DNA of 64,000 bases from Pseudomonas neuropathica (GTDB lineage: Bacteria; Pseudomonadota; Gammaproteobacteria; Pseudomonadales; Pseudomonadaceae). Location of the stretch: contig NZ_JACOPX010000010.1 of NCBI RefSeq assembly GCF_015461835.1, positions 62,001-126,000 on the forward strand. The letters are read 5' to 3'. Below, one piece after another: positions 1 through 9,268 of the stretch (positions within the stretch are counted from its first letter, which is position 1; the number at the start of each line of letters is the position of its first letter). The notes beneath the pieces were generated by a model. That model was not told where the DNA came from, made no database searches, and saw only the letters and a list, made by a program, of their open reading frames with translations. The position numbers and the translations under genes were made by a program.

Positions 1-875
1 TGCTGCAACGCCTCGATGGTGTACGGGCGCGGGGTGACGACGTTATCGAAGACCGCCAGTTGATCCTTGAGCTTGTCCAGTTCCGGCGTGGTGTTGCGCT
101 GATAGCCGTAAAGACTCATGCGCTGACGGTTGGTCGACTCGCCGATGACCAGCACCAGGGTCTTCGGCTGATCGGCCGAGGCGTCCTTGAGGTTTTTCAG
201 CGGCGGGATCTTGCTCACGTTATGCAACATGCCCTGCATGTCGGCAAGGGTATCCAGATAACGGTGATAGGCCACGGCCATCTGCCATGGCACCGCCGGT
301 TCGATACGGGTTTCGAATTTCTCGAAGCCTTGGGCGAAGGAGCCCATGCGCAGGGTTTGCTTGACCAGTGGATAGCCGACCACTGCGATCACGATCGCCG
401 TCGCCGCGACCAGCGCACGACCACGGGGCATGTACACCGGGCGCAGGCGAGTCCACAGGAAATACGCGAACGCGGTATGTGCAAGGAACGCCACCACCAT
501 CCACCAGGCAAAGTACTGGGTCATGTACTCGCCGGCTTCAGAGATGTTCGACTCGAACATGATGAAGATGACGCTCTGCGAGAATTCCTGCTGATAGATG
601 AAGAAATAGCCAAGACTGGCCATCGAGCAGGCCCACAACACCACGCCGATCACGGCAGCGAGCAGTTTGGTGCGTTTGGGGAAGAGCAGCATGGGCGCCA
701 GCCACAGCGCGCTCATGAAGAACGCCTGACGGAATCCGCTGAAGCCGGAGGTGCCGGTCAGCTGGATCAGCAGTTGGGTGATACCCGAGAAGTACCAGAA
801 GAATACAAACAGCCAGATAAAACCGGCCCAGTCGAAACCTGTCGCAGTCGTTTTGCTGCGTTTGAACAATGCCAT
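1..875 (-). CDS. cptA: Phosphoethanolamine transferase, CptA/EptA family (N-terminal part)
   Basis: Transfers phosphoethanolamine from phosphatidylethanolamine to LPS core or lipid A at the periplasmic face of the inner membrane. The first 291 residues are in the window; most of the catalytic sulfatase-like domain lies beyond the left edge. The protein starts MALFKRSK and has about five hydrophobic segments in residues 15-150. Near residue 250 comes the family motif LVIGESTNRQRMSLYGY, with the zinc-binding Glu and the Thr nucleophile, followed by RNTTPEL. The ATG at 875 has GGAG 7 bases upstream. The GEST...MSLYGY form matches CptA-type enzymes better than MCR/EptA, but core versus lipid A specificity cannot be told from this part. 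Confidence 0.85.
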   Translation of the reverse strand, partial: MALFKRSKTTATGFDWAGFIWLFVFFWYFSGITQLLIQLTGTSGFSGFRQAFFMSALWLAPMLLFPKRTKLLAAVIGVVLWACSMASLGYFFIYQQEFSQSVIFIMFESNISEAGEYMTQYFAWWMVVAFLAHTAFAYFLWTRLRPVYMPRGRALVAATAIVIAVVGYPLVKQTLRMGSFAQGFEKFETRIEPAVPWQMAVAYHRYLDTLADMQGMLHNVSKIPPLKNLKDASADQPKTLVLVIGESTNRQRMSLYGYQRNTTPELDKLKDQLAVFDNVVTPRPYTIEALQ

Positions 876-1084
876 TCGGCGCTCCAGCTCACTCGTTACA
901 ACCACCGCCGGAACATCCATGAAGCCGACGAACGGAGGCCGTACGCGCAGGTACGGCCAGAATGGGGCGGAGTATTACGAAGAGAATGTGAAAAGTTTGT
1001 GAGTTGCCGCTTTGCTCTATAGAGAGCCGGGCAGCGATGGATCATGTCGGGAACAGCGGCGGCCGTTCCCGAAACAGGCGGGGA

Positions 1085-1267
1085 TCAGGCGTGGGGGTGA
1101 CGCTGAACGACCGGCAAAGGTTGCGGCTGCACACCCTGGGTCAACAGGCGCAGCTGCGCCAGCTCCTGTTTCAACTGGTCGCGTTCGTCTTTCAACTGGC
1201 GCAATTCGTCGCGACGGATTGTCACGTACAGGGTTTGTGGCGGCATTGCTGTGTGTACTGTGCCCAT
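1085..1267 (-). CDS. Small conserved hypothetical protein, coiled-coil prone
   Basis: A 60-residue protein beginning MGTVHTAMPPQTLYVTIRRD. Residues 18-42 (RRDELRQLKDERDQLKQELA) are strongly charged with heptad-like leucines, suggesting a short coiled coil. A GAGGTGAG ribosome-binding site sits a few bases before the ATG at 1267, which supports a real gene. It lies between cptA and gnd and is divergent from gnd. There is no signal peptide, membrane segment or recognisable domain. Function unknown. Confidence 0.6.
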   Translation of the reverse strand: MGTVHTAMPPQTLYVTIRRDELRQLKDERDQLKQELAQLRLLTQGVQPQPLPVVQRHPHA

Positions 1268-1540
1268 TGCTCACCTCGCAAATGGCGTGCATCAACTGTA
1301 GGTCGTCCCCGCTTTGGGGTACTGACTTACTATCGGCGCCGATTTTGATTTCTTTTGCCTGTGAATGGAACTTTTTTATTTTTCATGGTCGGTGTGTCTT
1401 CGGCAGGATTCGGGGCGTTATCAGTCTGGATCGGGCACAATGCCCGGAAACTTCATCGCAACGCTCTGGACTAACCTCCATCAGTCGCGTTGGGCTATAA
1501 CCAATGACACACATTTATTTGTAGTAAGGAGCATCAGCAC

Positions 1541-2521
1541 ATGCAACTCGGGATTATTGGACTGGGCCGCATGGGCGGCAATATTGCGCGACGTCTGATG
1601 CTCAACGGTCATACCACCGTTGTTTACGACCGCAATACCGCTTTCATCGAGAACCTGGTCGCCGAGGGCTCCACCGGCGTCGCCGACTTGCCGGCAATGG
1701 TTGCCGGCCTGGCCAAACCGCGTGCGGTCTGGGTCATGTTGCCGGCCGGCGCGCCGACCGAAGACACCATCAACACCCTGAGCACTTTGCTCGAAGCCGG
1801 CGATACCATCATCGACGGCGGCAACACCAACTATAAGGATGATATTCGCCGGGCCAAGACTCTGGCCGAGAAAGGCCTGCACTACATCGACGTCGGCACC
1901 TCCGGCGGCGTCTGGGGCCTGGAGCGTGGCTATTGCATGATGATCGGCGGTGACGCCGAAACCGTGCAGCGCCTCGACCCGCTGTTCGCTGCTCTGGCGC
2001 CGGGCATGGGTGATATCCCGCGCACCAAGGATCGCAAGTCCGACGACCACCGCGCCGAACACGGCTACATCCACGCCGGTCCCGCCGGTGCCGGGCACTT
2101 CGTGAAGATGATTCACAACGGTATCGAGTACGGCATGATGGCCGCGTTCGCCGAGGGCTTCGACATCCTCAAGACCAAGTCCAGCGAACGCCTGCCGGAA
2201 GATCAGCGTTTCGACCTCAATGTGGCCGACATCGCTGAAGTGTGGCGCCGTGGCAGCGTGGTGTCGTCGTGGTTGCTCGACCTGACCGCCGATGCACTGG
2301 CCAGCGATCCGAAGCTCGACGGCTTCTCCGGTTCGGTTGCCGACAGCGGCGAAGGTCAATGGACCATCGAAGCGGCCATGGAACAAGCGGTGCCGGTACC
2401 GGTACTGTCGAACTCGCTGTTCTCGCGCTACCGCTCGCGCGGTCAGGGCACTTTTGGCGACAAGATTCTTTCGGCCCAGCGCTTCGGCTTCGGCGGCCAC
2501 GTGGAGACACCGAAGAAATGA
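1541..2521 (+). CDS. gnd: 6-phosphogluconate dehydrogenase (decarboxylating), short GntZ/YqeC type
   Basis: Oxidatively decarboxylates 6-phosphogluconate to ribulose 5-phosphate with reduction of NAD(P)+. The 326 residues match the short bacterial form; the long form has about 470. The N-terminal Rossmann motif is GLGRMGGNIARRL. The active-site region GHFVKMIHNGIEYGMM carries the catalytic Lys and the substrate-binding His-Asn. The start is set by AAGGAG 9 bases upstream. The stop overlaps the zwf start (ATGA at 2518-2521), so gnd, zwf and the HAD gene are almost certainly one translationally coupled operon forming a complete oxidative pentose-phosphate branch, except for 6-phosphogluconolactonase, which is not in the window. 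Confidence 0.93.
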   Translation: MQLGIIGLGRMGGNIARRLMLNGHTTVVYDRNTAFIENLVAEGSTGVADLPAMVAGLAKPRAVWVMLPAGAPTEDTINTLSTLLEAGDTIIDGGNTNYKDDIRRAKTLAEKGLHYIDVGTSGGVWGLERGYCMMIGGDAETVQRLDPLFAALAPGMGDIPRTKDRKSDDHRAEHGYIHAGPAGAGHFVKMIHNGIEYGMMAAFAEGFDILKTKSSERLPEDQRFDLNVADIAEVWRRGSVVSSWLLDLTADALASDPKLDGFSGSVADSGEGQWTIEAAMEQAVPVPVLSNSLFSRYRSRGQGTFGDKILSAQRFGFGGHVETPKK

Positions 2522-4041
2522 CCCATACGATCCGCAGAAAATCCAAGGCAGAACCCGCACCACCGACCACGCTGTTTTTGTTCGGTGCCCACGGCGACCT
2601 GGTCAAGCGCTTGCTGATGCCGGCGCTGTACAACCTCAGTCGCGACGGCTTGCTTGACGACAATCTGCGGATCGTCGGCGTTGACCACAACGCCATTACC
2701 GATGAGGCCTTCGCACAGAAGCTCGAAGATTTCATCCGCACCGAAGTGGCGGCGAAGGTCGGCAAGGGCGATCAGATGCTTGATCCGGCCTTGTGGGCCA
2801 AGCTCGCCAAAGGTATCAGCTACGTCCAGGGTGATTTTCTGGACGACAGCACTTATTCCGCGCTGGCGGCGAAAATCGCCGACAGCGGCACCGGCAATGC
2901 GGTGTTCTACCTGGCCACCGCGCCGCGTTTCTTCAGTGAAGTGGTGCGCCGACTGGGCGCTGCCAAATTACTGGAGGAAACGCCCGAAGCGTTCAGAAGG
3001 GTGGTGATCGAGAAGCCCTTTGGCTCAGACCTGCAAACCGCCGAAGCCTTGAACGCCTGTTTGCTCAAGGTGATGTCCGAGAAGCAGATCTATCGGATCG
3101 ACCATTATCTGGGCAAGGAAACCGTGCAGAACATTCTGGTCAGCCGGTTCTCCAACAGCCTGTTCGAAGCGTTCTGGAACAATCATTACATCGACCACGT
3201 GCAGATCACCGCCGCGGAAACCGTCGGCGTCGAAACCCGTGGCAGTTTTTACGAACACACCGGCGCCCTGCGTGACATGGTGCCCAATCACCTGTTCCAG
3301 TTGCTGGCCATGGTCGCCATGGAACCGCCGGCCGCGTTTGGCGCCGATGCGGTGCGCGGCGAGAAGGCCAAGGTTGTTGGCGCGATCCGCCCTTGGACCA
3401 CCGAGGAGGCGCGGACCAACTCGGTGCGTGGCCAGTACAGCGCCGGTCAAGTCGATGGCAAGCCGCTGAGCGGTTATCGCCAGGAGCCCAACGTCTCGCC
3501 TGACAGCAACACCGAAACCTACGTGGCGCTGAAGGTGATGATCGACAACTGGCGCTGGGTCGGCGTGCCGTTCTACCTGCGCACCGGCAAGCGCATGAGC
3601 GTGCGCGACACCGAGATCGTCATCTGCTTCAAACCGGCGCCGTACGCGCAGTTCCGTGACACCGAAGTCGACGAATTACAGCCGACTTACCTGCGCATCC
3701 AGATCCAGCCCAACGAAGGCATGTGGTTCGACCTGCTGGCCAAGCGACCGGGCCCAGCCTTGAACATGGCCAACATCGAACTGGGTTTTGCCTACAAAGA
3801 TTTTTTCGAGATGCAGCCTTCGACTGGTTACGAAACGCTGATCTACGACTGCCTGACGGGCGATCAGACGCTGTTCCAGCGTGCCGATAACATCGAGAAC
3901 GGCTGGCGTGCGGTGCAACCGTTCCTCGACGCCTGGCAGCAGGACGCCAGTGTGCAGACCTACGCCGCCGGTGAAGACGGCCCGCAGGCTGCCGAAGATT
4001 TGCTGACTCGCGATGGTCGCGTCTGGCATGGCCTGGGATGA
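2518..4041 (+). CDS. zwf: Glucose-6-phosphate 1-dehydrogenase
   Basis: Oxidises glucose 6-phosphate to 6-phosphogluconolactone with NAD(P)+. Length is 507 residues, normal for Zwf. The nucleotide-binding motif is FGAHGDLVKRLLMPALY (Ala in place of the more usual Ser of GASGDL). The active-site signature is RIDHYLGKE near residue 188. EKPFGSDL and a C-terminal substrate domain are also present. The ATG at 2518 overlaps the gnd stop; the reading frame is open upstream, but the extra N-terminus would be gnd in another frame. Fluorescent pseudomonads usually carry another zwf next to the Entner-Doudoroff genes; pairing with gnd suggests this copy feeds the pentose-phosphate route (inference). Confidence 0.95.
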   Translation: MTHTIRRKSKAEPAPPTTLFLFGAHGDLVKRLLMPALYNLSRDGLLDDNLRIVGVDHNAITDEAFAQKLEDFIRTEVAAKVGKGDQMLDPALWAKLAKGISYVQGDFLDDSTYSALAAKIADSGTGNAVFYLATAPRFFSEVVRRLGAAKLLEETPEAFRRVVIEKPFGSDLQTAEALNACLLKVMSEKQIYRIDHYLGKETVQNILVSRFSNSLFEAFWNNHYIDHVQITAAETVGVETRGSFYEHTGALRDMVPNHLFQLLAMVAMEPPAAFGADAVRGEKAKVVGAIRPWTTEEARTNSVRGQYSAGQVDGKPLSGYRQEPNVSPDSNTETYVALKVMIDNWRWVGVPFYLRTGKRMSVRDTEIVICFKPAPYAQFRDTEVDELQPTYLRIQIQPNEGMWFDLLAKRPGPALNMANIELGFAYKDFFEMQPSTGYETLIYDCLTGDQTLFQRADNIENGWRAVQPFLDAWQQDASVQTYAAGEDGPQAAEDLLTRDGRVWHGLG

Positions 4042-4859
4042 GTGACTTGCCGAAACAACCCATCCGTTTTCTGCTCAGCGACATGGACGGCACGCTGTTG
4101 CTGCCCGACCACACGCTGAGCCAGCGCACCATTGACGCGGTGCGTTCGCTGCGTGAGGCCGGCGTGTTGTTCAGCCTCGCCACCGGTCGACCGCCGAAAG
4201 CCATGTTGCAGCAGATCGAAGCCTTGGGTGTCGATTTGCCGACGGCGGCGTTCAATGGCGGCACTATCGTCAATCCTGACGGCAGTCTTTTGGTCGCGCA
4301 TTACTTGCCGGCCAGCACCGCGCTGATTGCGCTGGCCACGTTTGCTGATCAGCCGGAAGTCGAGATATGGGTGTTCAGCGGCGGTGACTGGTTGCTCAAG
4401 GATCCGCACGGGCCGATGGTGCCGCGCGAGCAGCATGGCCTCGGTTATCCGCCGGTGGTGGTGGAGAGTTTCGAGCCGTATCTTGAGCGCATCGACAAGA
4501 TCGTCGCGACCAGTAACAACACTGAGCTGTTGATCGAACTGGAGGCGCGCCTGTTGCCCAAGGTCAATGGCATGGCGCAAGTGTCGCGTTCGCAACCGGT
4601 GTATCTCGACGTCACGGCGCTGGAAGCCAACAAAGGCACCGCGCTGGCGACGCTGGCCGAACATCTCGGTATTCCATTGGAGCAGACAGCGGCCATCGGC
4701 GATGGCGGCAACGACCCGGCGATGTTCCATTGTGCAGGCTTTTCGATAGCCATGGCCCAGGCGGAGGACGCGGTAAAGCGCCAAGCCGACGTAGTCACTG
4801 CGCCGAACACTGAAGACGGCGTGGCGCAAGCGATCGAGAAATACATCCTCCCTCACTGA
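4038..4859 (+). CDS. Cof-type HAD-superfamily hydrolase
   Basis: A 273-residue haloacid-dehalogenase-fold phosphatase of the Cof (type IIB) subfamily. HAD motif I is DMDGTLL near residue 15 with both catalytic Asp. Motif II is SLATGRP. Motif III Lys is in EANKGTALATLAEHLGI. Motif IV is AIGDGGNDPAMF. Cof proteins dephosphorylate sugar phosphates, FMN or pyridoxal phosphate; the substrate is not evident here. It overlaps zwf by ATGA (4038-4041), so it should be co-translated with gnd-zwf, which hints at a sugar-phosphate substrate (inference). It ends just before a REP pair. Confidence 0.88.
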   Translation: MSDLPKQPIRFLLSDMDGTLLLPDHTLSQRTIDAVRSLREAGVLFSLATGRPPKAMLQQIEALGVDLPTAAFNGGTIVNPDGSLLVAHYLPASTALIALATFADQPEVEIWVFSGGDWLLKDPHGPMVPREQHGLGYPPVVVESFEPYLERIDKIVATSNNTELLIELEARLLPKVNGMAQVSRSQPVYLDVTALEANKGTALATLAEHLGIPLEQTAAIGDGGNDPAMFHCAGFSIAMAQAEDAVKRQADVVTAPNTEDGVAQAIEKYILPH

Positions 4860-4876
4860 AAGCACGCAAAACCAAA

Positions 4877-4965
4877 TGTAGGAGTGAGCCTGCTCGCGAT
4901 AGCAATGTATCAGTCACCATTTCCTGGGCTGACACACCGCTATCGCGAGCAGGCTCACTCCTACA
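4877..4965. repeat. REP pair, TGTAGGAGTGAGCCTGCTCG family
   Basis: Two inverted copies of the motif TGTAGGAGTGAGCCTGCTCG/CGATAGC separated by about 35 bases. They lie in the convergent gap between the HAD gene and nhaB. Could form a large cruciform or act as a bidirectional 3'-end hairpin. Confidence 0.85.
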
Positions 4966-4983
4966 GTTTTTACGCGGTGTTGA

Positions 4984-6486
4984 TCAGAGCCAGTAACTCA
5001 CGGCATACCAACCCAGCAGCCCCATCACAAAGGTGTACGGCAACGCCATCCACACCATCCGCCCGTACGACAGGCGCACCAGCGGTGCAATCGCCGAGGT
5101 CAGCAGAAACAAGAATGCGGCCTGGCCATTCGGCGTCGCCACGCTTGGCAGGTTGGTGCCGGTGTTGATCGCGATCGCCAGCGTCTCGAAATGCTCGCGG
5201 CTCATGTGCCCGGCGAGGAACGCCTGTTTCACTTCGGTGATGTAGATCGTGGCGACAAACACGTTGTCACTGATCGCCGACAGCAGGCCGTTGGCAATGA
5301 ACAGCATGCCCGGTTGTTGCTCGACCGGCAGGGCCAGCACCCACTCGATCAACGGCGCAAACAGCTGTTGATCGTGAATCACCGCGACCACCGCAAAAAA
5401 CACCACCAGCAACGCCGTGAACGGCATGGCGTCCTTGAATGCGCTGCCCAGACGATGTTCGTCGGTGATGCCGGTAAACGCGGTGATCAACACAATCACC
5501 ATCAAGCCGATCAGGCCGACTTCAGCGATATGAAAGGCCAGGCAGCCGATCAGGATCAGTGCCGCCGCGCCTTGCACCAGCAGGGCTGCGCGTTGGCGCG
5601 CTGTGCGCTCGGCATTGTCTTCGGCGGCGTAGTTGGCCAGCACGGCGCGAACATTGTCCGGCAGCAGCGTGCCATAGCCGAACCAGCGCAGCTTTTCCAG
5701 CAACACGCAGGTGACCAGACCCGCTGCCAGCACCGGCAGCGACACCGGGGCAACTTTCTGGAAGAACTCGCCGAAATGCCAGCCCATTTCGTGGCCGATC
5801 AGCAGGTTCTGCGGTTCGCCCACCAATGTGCAGACACCGCCCAGCGCCGTACCGACCGCGCCGTGCATCAACAGACTGCGCAGGAACGCACGGAATTGTT
5901 CCAGATCGTCATGGTGAAGTATCGGCAGGTTCCGGTCGTCAGCAAACTCACTGTCCTGGCGCGGATCGTTGCCCGACGCGACACGGTGATAAACGGAATA
6001 GAACCCGACCGCCGCACTGATGATTACCGCGGTCACCGTCAATGCATCGAGAAATGCCGACAGGAACGCGGAAAGAAAGCAGAACAGCAAGGCCAGTATT
6101 GCTTTTGAACGCACGCCCAACAGCAGGCGCGAGAACAGAAACAGCAACAGATCTTTCATGAAGTAGATACCGGCCACCATGAACATCAGCAGCAGGATCA
6201 CTGGGAAGTTGTGCACCAGCTCATCGTAAAGCGCTTGGGGGGTGGTCATCTTCAGCAGCAGTGCTTCGATCAACAACAAACCGCCGGGCATCAGCGGATA
6301 GCACTTGAGCGCCATCGCCAGGGTGAAGATGAATTCGATCACCAGCAACCAGCCGGCCGCGACTGGGCCGACGCCGAACAGCACGACGGCGTTGAGGATG
6401 AGGAAACCGACGATGGTCGCCTTGTACCAGCGTGGCGAGTGCCCGAGAAAATTGTGCGCGAACGCCTGGGCCATTGAACCGGACAT
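4984..6486 (-). CDS. nhaB: Na+/H+ antiporter NhaB
   Basis: Inner-membrane electrogenic sodium/proton antiporter used for salt and pH homeostasis. At 500 residues it has the usual NhaB length. It begins MSGSMAQAFAHNFLGHSPRWYK and has about 12 hydrophobic segments, including the family-typical GEPQNLLIGHEMGWHFGEFF near the middle and ITDEHRLGSAFKDAMPF. The frame is open further upstream, but the ATG at 6486 has AGGAG at the right distance and matches the known NhaB N-terminus. It is transcribed alone, facing the HAD gene across a REP pair. Confidence 0.93.
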   Translation of the reverse strand: MSGSMAQAFAHNFLGHSPRWYKATIVGFLILNAVVLFGVGPVAAGWLLVIEFIFTLAMALKCYPLMPGGLLLIEALLLKMTTPQALYDELVHNFPVILLLMFMVAGIYFMKDLLLFLFSRLLLGVRSKAILALLFCFLSAFLSAFLDALTVTAVIISAAVGFYSVYHRVASGNDPRQDSEFADDRNLPILHHDDLEQFRAFLRSLLMHGAVGTALGGVCTLVGEPQNLLIGHEMGWHFGEFFQKVAPVSLPVLAAGLVTCVLLEKLRWFGYGTLLPDNVRAVLANYAAEDNAERTARQRAALLVQGAAALILIGCLAFHIAEVGLIGLMVIVLITAFTGITDEHRLGSAFKDAMPFTALLVVFFAVVAVIHDQQLFAPLIEWVLALPVEQQPGMLFIANGLLSAISDNVFVATIYITEVKQAFLAGHMSREHFETLAIAINTGTNLPSVATPNGQAAFLFLLTSAIAPLVRLSYGRMVWMALPYTFVMGLLGWYAVSYWL

Positions 6487-6608
6487 CGGTTGCTCCTTGT
6501 CTTTAGAAGCGCGCAAGTTGCCGCATGTGGCGGGCAAGTTCAAGGTGTAACTGGATATAACCGATGTCTTTCTTGGAAACCGGGTGTGCTCTTTGACAAT
6601 GGAACGAC

Positions 6609-6643
6609 AAAGGCCCACCGAGTCACGACTCGGTGGGCCTTTT
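6609..6643 (-). terminator. Rho-independent terminator of the Ig-like repeat gene
   Basis: A 15-bp near-perfect stem, AAAGGCCCACCGAGT pairing with ACTCGGTGGGCCTTT, closes a 4-base loop. It lies just past the stop of the gene at 6663-7589 and before the nhaB promoter region. T-rich on both strands, so it could act both ways. Confidence 0.8.
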
Positions 6644-6662
6644 GTCTGCCGCAGGCAAGCAT

Positions 6663-7589
6663 TTAGCGCAATTTCGACGATACCACCCTGATAGCCCAAG
6701 GCGTAGAGAGTCGACCCAGATCGGATCGGAGTCTGAAGGTGTGAACCCAGTTTTCTTCCAGGTCCTCGATCGTTGCGCAGTAGACACCGTGTTCATTTGC
6801 GGCGAAGGGCACCAGGTCACGCTGATAGTCGACAATCCAGCCTGTTTCACCGGGGGTTGCTGTACCCACCAATGTCACTGATCTATCGCTCGTGGTTTCT
6901 TGATTCCCGATCAATTGAAAGCTTTCATTGCCTAAGACAAATTGAATACTGATCGGTGCAGGTTGCTTTATCAGCACCCGCCATGGCGATGATTGCTGCC
7001 CATTGGTTTCCCGAGCGATGAAGTTTTGGGTGCCGGTCTTGAGATCCTTGATTTTGGCGCTCCAATGTCCGTCTGTTCCAACATTCAGGAGGCTTAGCAC
7101 TGTGCCGTTATTCACCAACTCCACTACTTTGCCAGGCGCGCCCTTGCCAATAAAGTTCAGTTCATTCTGAAAGGTAGTCTCACCTTTTCCGACGAGCCTA
7201 CCGGCAGGATCGTATACCGAGTCGATTGAGACCGTTTCGCTGACATCCACTTTAACAGTCCATGGCGCTGACAGTTGACCATCGGAGGTTCTCACGCTGT
7301 ATGCGTGATTACCCGGTGCCTGATCAAGCAGTAGGGCGCTGAAATGACCACGTTCGTCAACAGTCACGGAAGGGTGTGCGGGAATCCCATAGTCCAGCAT
7401 CACTGCTAACTGATTCGGCGCCGCCGAACCGACAAAAGACAGATCGCCGTTCGTGGTAGTGCCGTCAGGTGGAATGGAGATATCGTCACCATTGGTGATT
7501 GAGAGAATGATCGGCGCTACACGCTTTGTGCTTCCTGAGGGCTGTGCAACCGACGTGCGATGTTTGGACGGTGTCACGAGATCGTTCAT
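6663..7589 (-). CDS. Ig-like beta-repeat protein of unknown function
   Basis: A 308-residue protein with three tandem segments of about 90 residues (roughly 28-115, 116-210 and 211-305). Each starts with a strand such as PIILSI, VSIDSV or ISIQFV, then a GxxxFxGxxxPG-type turn (FVGSAAPNQ, FIGKGAPGK, LVGTATPGE), and ends in a W-containing strand (SAPWTVKV, SSPWRVLI, STPWAIRV). This is the architecture of bacterial Ig-like/BapA-prefix-like repeats. There is no signal peptide or membrane anchor. The ATG at 7589 has AAGGAATTTTG upstream. It lies directly downstream of the delta-60 repeat gene on the same strand and is probably co-expressed with it. Lower GC than its neighbours. Function unknown. 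Confidence 0.7.
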   Translation of the reverse strand: MNDLVTPSKHRTSVAQPSGSTKRVAPIILSITNGDDISIPPDGTTTNGDLSFVGSAAPNQLAVMLDYGIPAHPSVTVDERGHFSALLLDQAPGNHAYSVRTSDGQLSAPWTVKVDVSETVSIDSVYDPAGRLVGKGETTFQNELNFIGKGAPGKVVELVNNGTVLSLLNVGTDGHWSAKIKDLKTGTQNFIARETNGQQSSPWRVLIKQPAPISIQFVLGNESFQLIGNQETTSDRSVTLVGTATPGETGWIVDYQRDLVPFAANEHGVYCATIEDLEENWVHTFRLRSDLGRLSTPWAIRVVSSKLR

Positions 7590-7723
7590 ATCAAAATTCC
7601 TTTTTCGGGTAGAGCACGCAGTGTTCTGCGCGCCCTGCTATCAGATGGCCGAACAAGGCTGGCGTCTACTGTCAGAAATTACAGGTACAGCCTCATTCCC
7701 GACGAACGGTTAATGCGGCTCGC

Positions 7724-9025
7724 CTATGAATTCAGATACCGCGCCACCATCGCCCGATAGTTGCCATCCAGCGAATAACCGCCCACAAGGATCGCGTCAT
7801 CCGCTTGCACAGCCAGCGAATTGGCTGTGTCCAGGCTGCGACCCAGACGTGTGCGCAGCCAGCCTTTGCCGTCACCGAAGCTGTGGTCCAGGCTGCCGTC
7901 ATTCAGGTAGCGGGCAACGATAAAATCCGCCTCGATTCCGCCAATGGTGGCACCGACCGCGATAATGCGGCCGTCCGCCATGCATTGGGCGGCGCTCCAT
8001 TGGCAGCCGCTGGGGCCGATTTCCAGCAGTTGGGGCTGTCCGCCATGGCTGTGCAGGTCCGGACGACCGTTGGTGTGCATGCTGTAGGCCATGCAACGGA
8101 TCGGGTCGCGACTGCTGCCGAAGCAGTGCAACGCGTCGGTGGATTCAATGACCTGACTGACCTGCGCGCTTTGGCCGTGTGCTTTGAACGCCATGAAGCC
8201 GTCGACGGCAAAACGCTCATCGAGGCGGCCGTTGGGCAGGTAACGCGCGAGCAAACCCTCCTGCGGAAAGTCGATGGAGCCTGCCACCACAATCTGCCCA
8301 TCCTTTTGCACCAGCAGACTGCTGAGCCAGGTGTTGAGCAGCAAGTGGCGAACCATCACGAAGCCACGGCCATTAAAGGTTTCATCCAGGCTGCCATCGG
8401 GCTTGAGGCGAATCAGCATGCCGGCATGGTCGGCGAGTTCGAAATGGTGATTGGCAATCAACAGAATGTGACCGTCGTCCTGCACGACGAAGTCGCAGGC
8501 TTCGGCACCGGGTACGCCCGGCGGCAGCCAGGAATCACGGCTGCCCATCGACAGATCGCCGGGCAGGCGCACCACCTGACGTCCATTGTCACCGAAGCTC
8601 GGGTCCGGCTTGCCCTGTGCATCGAACAAGGCCAGCGCAGGCAGGGTGCGATGCGCGTTTTGATAATGCAGGCCGGCGAGCAGGATGCGCCCGTCGGGCA
8701 GCACCTGAACTTTGCCGGCGGTGGCTTCAAAGCCCGGGGCAAAGGTATCGATCACGCTGCCTTGATCGCCGAAGGCCAGATCGGCTGAGCCATCGGCGAG
8801 CATCCGCGCCAGTCCGAAGCGGCTGCCGGCGCTGATGCCGACTTTTGCTGCAACGAGAATCCGCCCCTGCGCATCGAGCGCGATATCTTCCGTCAGGCTG
8901 GACACGCTGCCAGCGAAATACACTTGGGCGACGCCGGTGGCGGCAAACGTTCTGTCGAGTTGACCGGCCCGATTCGACAACGTCGTTGGTAATGCCGGCA
9001 GCGCAAAAGTGTTCAGGATGGACAT
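7724..9025 (-). CDS. Delta-60 repeat domain protein
   Basis: A 433-residue protein made of about six to seven repeats of roughly 55-60 residues with the delta-60 signature G-x-L-D-x-x-F-x-x-x-G: GQLDRTFAATG, GSADLAFGDQG, GKPDPSFGDNG, GSLDETFNGRG, GRLDERFAVDG and GSLDHSFGDGKG. These are interleaved with DGRILLAG/DGQIVVAG strands, as expected for a beta-propeller or solenoid. There is no evident signal peptide. The frame stays open to 9094, but the ATG at 9025 has AAGGAGATG 8 bases upstream and is preferred. Delta-60 proteins occur across bacteria and are often predicted to be extracellular; no function is established. It precedes the Ig-like gene by about 135 bases. Confidence 0.8.
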   Translation of the reverse strand: MSILNTFALPALPTTLSNRAGQLDRTFAATGVAQVYFAGSVSSLTEDIALDAQGRILVAAKVGISAGSRFGLARMLADGSADLAFGDQGSVIDTFAPGFEATAGKVQVLPDGRILLAGLHYQNAHRTLPALALFDAQGKPDPSFGDNGRQVVRLPGDLSMGSRDSWLPPGVPGAEACDFVVQDDGHILLIANHHFELADHAGMLIRLKPDGSLDETFNGRGFVMVRHLLLNTWLSSLLVQKDGQIVVAGSIDFPQEGLLARYLPNGRLDERFAVDGFMAFKAHGQSAQVSQVIESTDALHCFGSSRDPIRCMAYSMHTNGRPDLHSHGGQPQLLEIGPSGCQWSAAQCMADGRIIAVGATIGGIEADFIVARYLNDGSLDHSFGDGKGWLRTRLGRSLDTANSLAVQADDAILVGGYSLDGNYRAMVARYLNS

Positions 9026-9268
9026 GCACGCATCTCCTTGCGAGTTGACCTGTACCGGAAGCCGGATGGGTAACTGCATGAGCGAAACATTCAATCCCTG
9101 AACCGGGAGAAGTACAACTGTAAGAACTAACAGGTGGAGGGTCGCACTGTGCCAGAACAGTGTCTTTTTGAACCAATAGCAAGCCGCCCAAGCAGTTAAG
9201 CCTGAACACGTTGCAAATAGTTGTACAAAAGTACGGAGCGTTAAAAAGACTGCAACTAAGGGAAGAGG

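Noticed and set aside
60..1022. 320-codon + strand frame opposite cptA
   Set aside because: The minus strand carries the membrane segments and GEST motif of a phosphoethanolamine transferase; the + frame has no features.
1268..1540. Possible HexR operator upstream of gnd
   Set aside because: I looked for a TTGT-N7/8-ACAA-type palindrome and found none convincing.
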